Source: Streptomyces sp. JH14 (GTDB taxonomy: Bacteria; Actinomycetota; Actinomycetes; Streptomycetales; Streptomycetaceae). Taken from it: 64,000 bases of DNA. The stretch covers positions 2,542,001-2,606,000 of the forward strand of contig NZ_JAJNEL010000001.1 in assembly GCF_029428675.1 (NCBI RefSeq). The letters are read 5' to 3'. A program made the position numbers and the translations under genes. How positions within the stretch are numbered: the stretch's first letter is position 1; the number at the start of each line of letters is the position of its first letter. Under the pieces are notes generated by a model that saw only the letters and a list, made by a program, of their open reading frames with translations, did no database searches and had not been told where the DNA came from. Below, piece by piece: positions 61,643 through 64,000 of the stretch.

Positions 61643-61965
61643 GCAGAACTCCGTTCCCGGATCGCTCCGCTCAGCGGCGGAGCATCTCCCTTTTGCACCA
61701 GGCCCCGGTGGTCGCCGGAGCCGCGGACTCGGTGACTTCCACCTCCTCCTCCCCCGTTGGGGAGGACTCCACCCCACCGAACTTCTGAACGTCTGGACTA
61801 CCGGTGAGTTACCTGCCCGAAAGCTGGTGGTGCACTCGTCGAGGTGTGGCATTCACCATTCCTCACAACCGAACATAGCCTGCTCGGCCTGATGTCGGCA
61901 CCCGCTACTCGCACGTACCTCCGTTCAGGGTCTTTTACCTACTCACTACCTGCAATGATGCAAGT
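61643..61965. other. Upstream region of hpf, promoter and leader
   Basis: 323 bp without a credible gene, AT-richer than the surroundings (particularly 61850-61985). It contains a short dyad TGCA-ATGA-TGCA near 61956. The hpf promoter must be here; no SigR-type GGAAT-N18-GTT was found, and no vegetative pair could be fixed. Confidence 0.5.
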
Positions 61966-62694
61966 TCACCTGCGGTTCCGGTTTATTTCGAAGGCGGACG
62001 GGGACGCTGCCACAACGGCCGCCTGCCGCACTCCGGAAAGCGATCCTCCGCGCCCGCCCGCGGCATCGACCGCCCGTGCCGCCTCGGTCAGCGTCGCCCC
62101 GGTCGTCAGGAGGTCGTCCACAAGCACTACCCGTTCGGCCGCAAGCAGCCGCTCACCGCCGGCCACCACCTCCAGCGCGCCCGCCAGATTCGCCCGGCGC
62201 TGCCGGGCGCCGAGTCCCGACTGATCGGCCACCGGGCGCCTTTGCCGCAGCACCGTCACCACCCGGGCCGGCATTCCGCCGCGCCGCAACTCCCCAGCCG
62301 CGGCCAGCGCGATCCGGCGCGCCGGATCATGCCCACGCGCGGCCACCGCCCGGCGCGCGGAAGGCACGGGCACGAGCAGCAGGGGTCCAGGACCGTCCAT
62401 CTGCCCCGTCCCGGCCCGTACGGCACCTGCCAGCGCCCTGCCGAGCACTCTGGAGAGGGGAAGTGCGCCACGTTCCTTGTGTGCCAGGAGCACCGCCCGT
62501 ACCGCGTTCTCGTACGCTGCGGCCGCATGCACCACCGGCAGTCCGGCCGGCTCCGGCGTGGGCCGCACCCGCCGCGGCAACGCCCCGCACAGCGCCGCCC
62601 GGCAGTCCTCGCACACCTCCGTCCGCGGCCTGCCGCAGCCACCGCAGGCCACCGGCAGTACCAGTCCGGCGATCTCCCGCCACCACCCCCGCAT
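61966..62694 (-). CDS. ComF-family phosphoribosyltransferase-like protein
   Basis: A 242-residue protein. An N-terminal zinc ribbon (CGGCGRPRTEVCEDCRAALC) is followed by a phosphoribosyltransferase fold with LLVPVPSARRAVAARGHDPARRIALAAAGEL, and the PRPP-binding motif RVVLVDDLLTTGATLTEAARAVDAAG. ComF proteins are linked to DNA uptake in competent bacteria; in Streptomyces the role is unknown. ATG at 62694 (GAG before it) is used because the zinc ribbon begins at about residue 17. Position between hpf and lpqB is conserved with mycobacteria. Confidence 0.92.
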   Translation of the reverse strand: MRGWWREIAGLVLPVACGGCGRPRTEVCEDCRAALCGALPRRVRPTPEPAGLPVVHAAAAYENAVRAVLLAHKERGALPLSRVLGRALAGAVRAGTGQMDGPGPLLLVPVPSARRAVAARGHDPARRIALAAAGELRRGGMPARVVTVLRQRRPVADQSGLGARQRRANLAGALEVVAGGERLLAAERVVLVDDLLTTGATLTEAARAVDAAGGRGGSLSGVRQAAVVAASPSAFEINRNRR

Positions 62695-62873
62695 ATCTCC
62701 ACTGTGCCCCCGGCCCACGAGCCCGGCCACCCCTGTGGAAAACGCCTGCGCCCTCGCCCGTGACCCACTCGGCACCCACACGGAACGAGCAGAATGACGG
62801 GTGCCGTCGGGCGGATCACGGCTCCAGGAGATGTCCGGCGCATCATGGCCGGACACCTCCTACGGGACAGCCC

Positions 62874-64000
62874 TCAGCCCGGGTAGACCAGCGACGAGCC
62901 CTTCTTGACCACCGTCTGCCAGTTGTCGCCCGGCGACAGCTTCACTATCCCGTCGCCCTCGGTGTCCGCCATCAGCGGCAGCTGCTCGTCGTCCGCCGCC
63001 GCGACCGCCGACACCTGGTTGACCCCGGGCAGCACGCCCGAGGCCGGCGCCGAACCGTCCGCCTGCACGTAACGGACCTGCTGCACGCCGCCCTGCTCCT
63101 TGCCGACCACCACGAGACGGCTCCGGCCCGACCAGGACATCGCGGTCACATCCGTCAGCTGGGGCGCGGCCTGCCGCAGCTCCACGACGGAGACCTCCTG
63201 CTTCGAGGCCGTTCCCTGGCGCTCGATCCGGCCGATCTTCAGCGTCGTGTGCCCGTCCTCGGTCAGCAGCAGCGCGATCCGTACCCCGTCGGCAGACAGC
63301 CGCAACGCCTCCAGCCGCGCTCCGTCCAGGCCCGGCACCGTCACTTCGGACGGCTTGCCGGCACCACCGGCCAGCCGCAGCAGCCGGGAGTGGTCCGGAT
63401 CCCGGTCGGCCACCCAGAGATCGCCCCGGCCGTCCCAGCTGGGCGCCGACAGCCGGTCGTCGGGCTTCTTGCCCTGGCTGGTCACTGCGGGCGCGGGCAG
63501 CTCGCCCTCCGACGCGACGGAGGACACGTACAGGGCCGCATGGTTCTGCGAGACCGCCGCCGCGACCTGCTCGTCACGGGACACACCGACCGCGCTCATC
63601 CGCACCGGTCCGTCGCCCAGCGGGCCGGTCACCGGCTCCGGGTCGCCGCTGCCCCTGGTGGACCCGGGAATGCGCTGGACGTGCCCCTTGGCGTCGACGA
63701 AGTACTGGCTGTCGGGCCCGCCCGACGAACCGTCCGGAGCGAACTCCTCCGCCTGATCGGCGCCCAGCACGCACAACGGCGAACCGTCGGACCGCTGGAG
63801 CTCCACCTGCCCGACCCGCGCCGACGTCAGGTCCCGCACGGTGTACAGCACCTGAGAGGCCATCATGCGACAGGAGCGCTGCCCGACGTTGTCCGCCTTC
63901 TTGTTCAGCGGAACCTTCAGGATGCTGCGGTCGTCGGGGGCCAGCGAGGTGATGCCCCGGCGCAGCGCGGTACTGGTGGGGAAGCGGGAATCGACCACCG
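62874..64000 (-). CDS. lpqB: LpqB-type lipoprotein, MtrAB accessory (5' end outside window)
   Basis: The visible C-terminal 375 residues belong to LpqB. The first part (RSILKVPLNKKADNVGQRSCRMMASQVLYTVRDLTSARVGQVEL) is the end of the GerMN domain. The rest forms the beta-propeller-like domain (SAPSWDGRGDLWVADRDPDHSRLLRL; LEALRLSADGVRIALLLTEDGHTTLKIGRI; VTAMSWSGRSRLVVVGKE). The signal peptide and lipobox lie beyond position 64000. LpqB acts with the MtrB sensor kinase outside the membrane; mtrB and mtrA are expected next to the right. Confidence 0.93.
   Translation of the reverse strand, partial: VVDSRFPTSTALRRGITSLAPDDRSILKVPLNKKADNVGQRSCRMMASQVLYTVRDLTSARVGQVELQRSDGSPLCVLGADQAEEFAPDGSSGGPDSQYFVDAKGHVQRIPGSTRGSGDPEPVTGPLGDGPVRMSAVGVSRDEQVAAAVSQNHAALYVSSVASEGELPAPAVTSQGKKPDDRLSAPSWDGRGDLWVADRDPDHSRLLRLAGGAGKPSEVTVPGLDGARLEALRLSADGVRIALLLTEDGHTTLKIGRIERQGTASKQEVSVVELRQAAPQLTDVTAMSWSGRSRLVVVGKEQGGVQQVRYVQADGSAPASGVLPGVNQVSAVAAADDEQLPLMADTEGDGIVKLSPGDNWQTVVKKGSSLVYPG

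Noticed and set aside
61643..61852. An upstream extension of hpf by about 70 residues
   Set aside because: The HPF fold starts at residue 2 of the GTG at 61642, which has a good ribosome site; the extension is low complexity.

Overview
The window is very GC-rich (about 70% or more), with strong third-position GC bias, GTG/TTG starts and few TAA stops. Gene content and order point to the chromosome of a Streptomyces. From memory, the order (ECF sigma, nnaR-narK, matAB, ssrA-smpB, ftsEX, prfB, pkaA/pkaB, NAD-glutamate dehydrogenase, secA, hpf, comF, lpqB) parallels the core region around SCO2954-SCO3011 of S. coelicolor. Nearly everything is ordinary vertically inherited core sequence. There are no insertion sequences, phage genes, CRISPR arrays or tRNAs.

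Layout. 1-2.4 kb: an ECF sigma factor cut by the window edge, a CGNR zinc-finger regulator and two GNAT acetyltransferases. 2.4-5 kb: the nitrate regulator nnaR (HemD-like domain plus winged helix), with a four-half-site GlnR box upstream, and the nitrate/nitrite transporter narK. 5.2-9.3 kb: the mat operon (matA, bifunctional matB, acyltransferase) for a PNAG-type extracellular glycan. 9.7-12 kb: a divergent LysR/MFS pair. 12-13 kb: tmRNA (ssrA, with a short 12-residue tag and a textbook SigR promoter) and smpB. 13-19 kb: an S41 protease, ftsX, ftsE, a small zinc-ribbon membrane protein, a sortase-type surface protein with 20 tandem hexapeptides, and prfB. 19-26.6 kb: Ser/Thr kinases pkaB and pkaA, divergent from a large FHA/type-VII-like ATPase. 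26.9-30.5 kb: a three-gene sugar ABC importer without its own ATPase.

30.7-43.4 kb is a wall-polymer island. It holds a relic and two intact GT2/CDP-glycerol glycerophosphotransferase-type polymerases, a GT2/methyltransferase fusion, an ArnE/SMR-like small membrane protein, a GT87-type membrane glycosyltransferase, and a TagG/TagH-type export ABC pair facing a TetR regulator with a repeated operator. 43.5-46.6 kb: two little-known proteins (one FHA) and an MFS transporter. 46.8-51.8 kb: the giant NAD-dependent glutamate dehydrogenase. 52-64 kb: DJ-1/PfpI and HAD enzymes, then the conserved actinobacterial run Rv3235-like, secA, (broken GNAT, YcaQ-like glycosylase, LuxR response regulator), hpf, comF and lpqB, which is cut by the right edge.

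Themes: nitrogen assimilation (nnaR, narK, GDH), cell envelope and division (mat, ftsEX, wall-polymer island, secA, lpqB), and translation rescue/hibernation (ssrA-smpB, prfB, hpf). The most unusual module is the kinase pair facing a soluble FHA-EssC/FtsK-like ATPase. That ATPase has Arg in place of the Walker A Lys and a central tract of ten SGRTPYPG-type repeats. Two genes are visibly broken: a deleted TagF-like relic at 30.8-31.3 kb and a GNAT gene with one internal TAA at 58.1 kb.
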